From the NCBI GenBank assembly GCA_002328465.1, contig DCUE01000019.1:1-5755 (forward strand): 5,755 nt of DNA. The letters run 5' to 3'. The stretch is from Candidatus Dojkabacteria bacterium UBA2222. Its GTDB lineage: Bacteria; Patescibacteriota; Dojkabacteria; SC72. The notes beneath the pieces are model-generated. The model searched no databases, was not told where the DNA came from, and saw only the letters and a program-made list of their open reading frames with translations. Below are positions 5,190 to 5,755 of this stretch, in pieces. The position numbers and the translations under genes were made by a program. Numbering within the stretch: position 1 is the stretch's first letter; the number at the start of each line of letters is the position of its first letter.

Positions 5190-5755
5190 TGACATTAACG
5201 GAAGCAGCATTCTGGACTAAAAGATTTGGATCAATTGTAATAGGATTTCTTGGAATCTTAATAATAATACTATTTATTGCCCTTAATCCATTTAAAGAAC
5301 CAAATATTCCAATTGAATATGTAACTCCTAATTTTGCATGTACGGAAACTAAAGAGGAATTTTTGGAGAACACATTAACTATCCCCTCATTAGAACTTCT
5401 ATCAGGTACTACAGTAAGTTTCGAAGTTCAAACAGACACTGGTAAATTGGACGATGATTTACCTGATGTTGTAAATGTATATAGATATACAGATTTGGGA
5501 CAGTATATTGATTCCCAGGCACAAGCAAAAATACTTGCAAAGAAAATGGGTTTTGCACCTGAAGAGATGAAAAGAAGAGGAACAACTGAGTATATTTTTT
5601 ACGATACAAATACCTCAAGAAGTCTCTCTGTAAATGCTAGGGACCTAAATTTCACATTTAGTACAAGTGTAAGTAAAATTAGAGAGATTCGAAGAAACAA
5701 AGATTTACCTAGTGAATCAGAAGCAATATCTTTAGCTACTACAGCTTTAAGAACA
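5189..5755 (+). CDS. Hypothetical membrane-anchored protein, 5' part
   Basis: The ATG at 5189 opens a frame that runs 189 codons to the window edge with no stop, so the C-terminus is missing. The N-terminus (MTLTEAAFWTKRFG) is followed by one hydrophobic helix at about residues 15-33 (SIVIGFLGILIIILFIAL), then a polar region. This looks like an uncleaved signal anchor with a cytoplasmic N-terminus and an extracellular body. The body has short strands (TVSFEVQTDTGKL 75-87, VVNVYRY 94-100), a helix (110-120, QAQAKILAKKM, followed by GF), TTEYIFYDTNT (132-142), and LPSESEAISLATTAL (173-187), which looks like the start of another helix. The alternating strand/helix layout loosely recalls PepSY-like exported modules, but I cannot assign a family. 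It diverges from gltX across 61 bases, has no Shine-Dalgarno sequence and may be leaderless. Two minus-strand open frames beneath it are shadows. Confidence 0.82.
   Translation, partial: MTLTEAAFWTKRFGSIVIGFLGILIIILFIALNPFKEPNIPIEYVTPNFACTETKEEFLENTLTIPSLELLSGTTVSFEVQTDTGKLDDDLPDVVNVYRYTDLGQYIDSQAQAKILAKKMGFAPEEMKRRGTTEYIFYDTNTSRSLSVNARDLNFTFSTSVSKIREIRRNKDLPSESEAISLATTALRT

Noticed and set aside
5182..5373. 63-aa minus-strand open frame
   Set aside because: Antisense to the membrane-anchored gene starting at 5189, which has a clear signal-anchor and a longer uninterrupted frame.
5409..5618. 69-aa minus-strand open frame
   Set aside because: Antisense to the same gene; low-complexity tyrosine/leucine/glutamine-rich translation typical of a shadow frame.
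1..5755. UGA recoded as a sense codon, as in some Patescibacteria lineages
   Set aside because: All convincing frames are continuous without in-frame TGA, and the visible stops are TAA or TAG; nothing supports recoding.

Overview
The window is AT-rich, densely packed bacterial DNA with seven protein-coding genes (two cut by the window edges) and one tRNA. Leaders are short, spacers are tiny, convergent genes overlap, and Arg AGA and Ile ATA codons are common. The long glutamyl-tRNA synthetase form and the small lineage-style proteins fit a reduced-genome bacterium such as a member of Patescibacteria/CPR. That assignment is inferred from style, not from a marker gene. The complete genes stop with TAA or TAG, and nothing suggests UGA recoding.

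Layout. Positions 1-447 (+) hold the C-terminal quarter of an M3-family oligoendopeptidase (PepF-like). Positions 407-3023 (-) form a four-gene operon, in transcription order: a PspC-domain protein, a 335-aa protein with three membrane segments and a beta-rich 'toastrack' region, a 224-aa LiaF-like protein with four membrane segments, and an unrecognised 189-aa soluble protein. The last gene runs 41 bases into the 3' end of the peptidase gene. Positions 3106-3396 (+) encode a 96-aa unknown protein, divergent from pspC, whose final codons lie antisense to a tRNA. Positions 3373-3443 (-) are tRNA-Gln(CUG), 22 bases behind gltX (3466-5127, -). From 5189 to the window end (+) an unrecognised membrane-anchored protein diverges from gltX.

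Functional themes. The PspC/LiaF-like genes look like a compact envelope-stress module without PspA or a LiaRS-type two-component system in view. Predicted topology puts the beta domain of one LiaF-like protein outside the membrane and the other inside. The gltX/tRNA-Gln pair suggests that glutamine decoding goes through misacylated Glu-tRNA(Gln) and an amidotransferase; the tRNA carries the U1-A72 pair expected of such tRNAs.

Regulation. Both divergent intergenic regions (3024-3105 and 5128-5188) hold overlapping, oppositely directed promoter-like boxes. No start has a clear Shine-Dalgarno sequence. Several instead have a TTTAAAT/TTAAAT-like element just before ATG, and the gene at 5189 may be leaderless. 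No stretch over 300 bases lacks a gene, and I saw no mobile element, CRISPR array or riboswitch.
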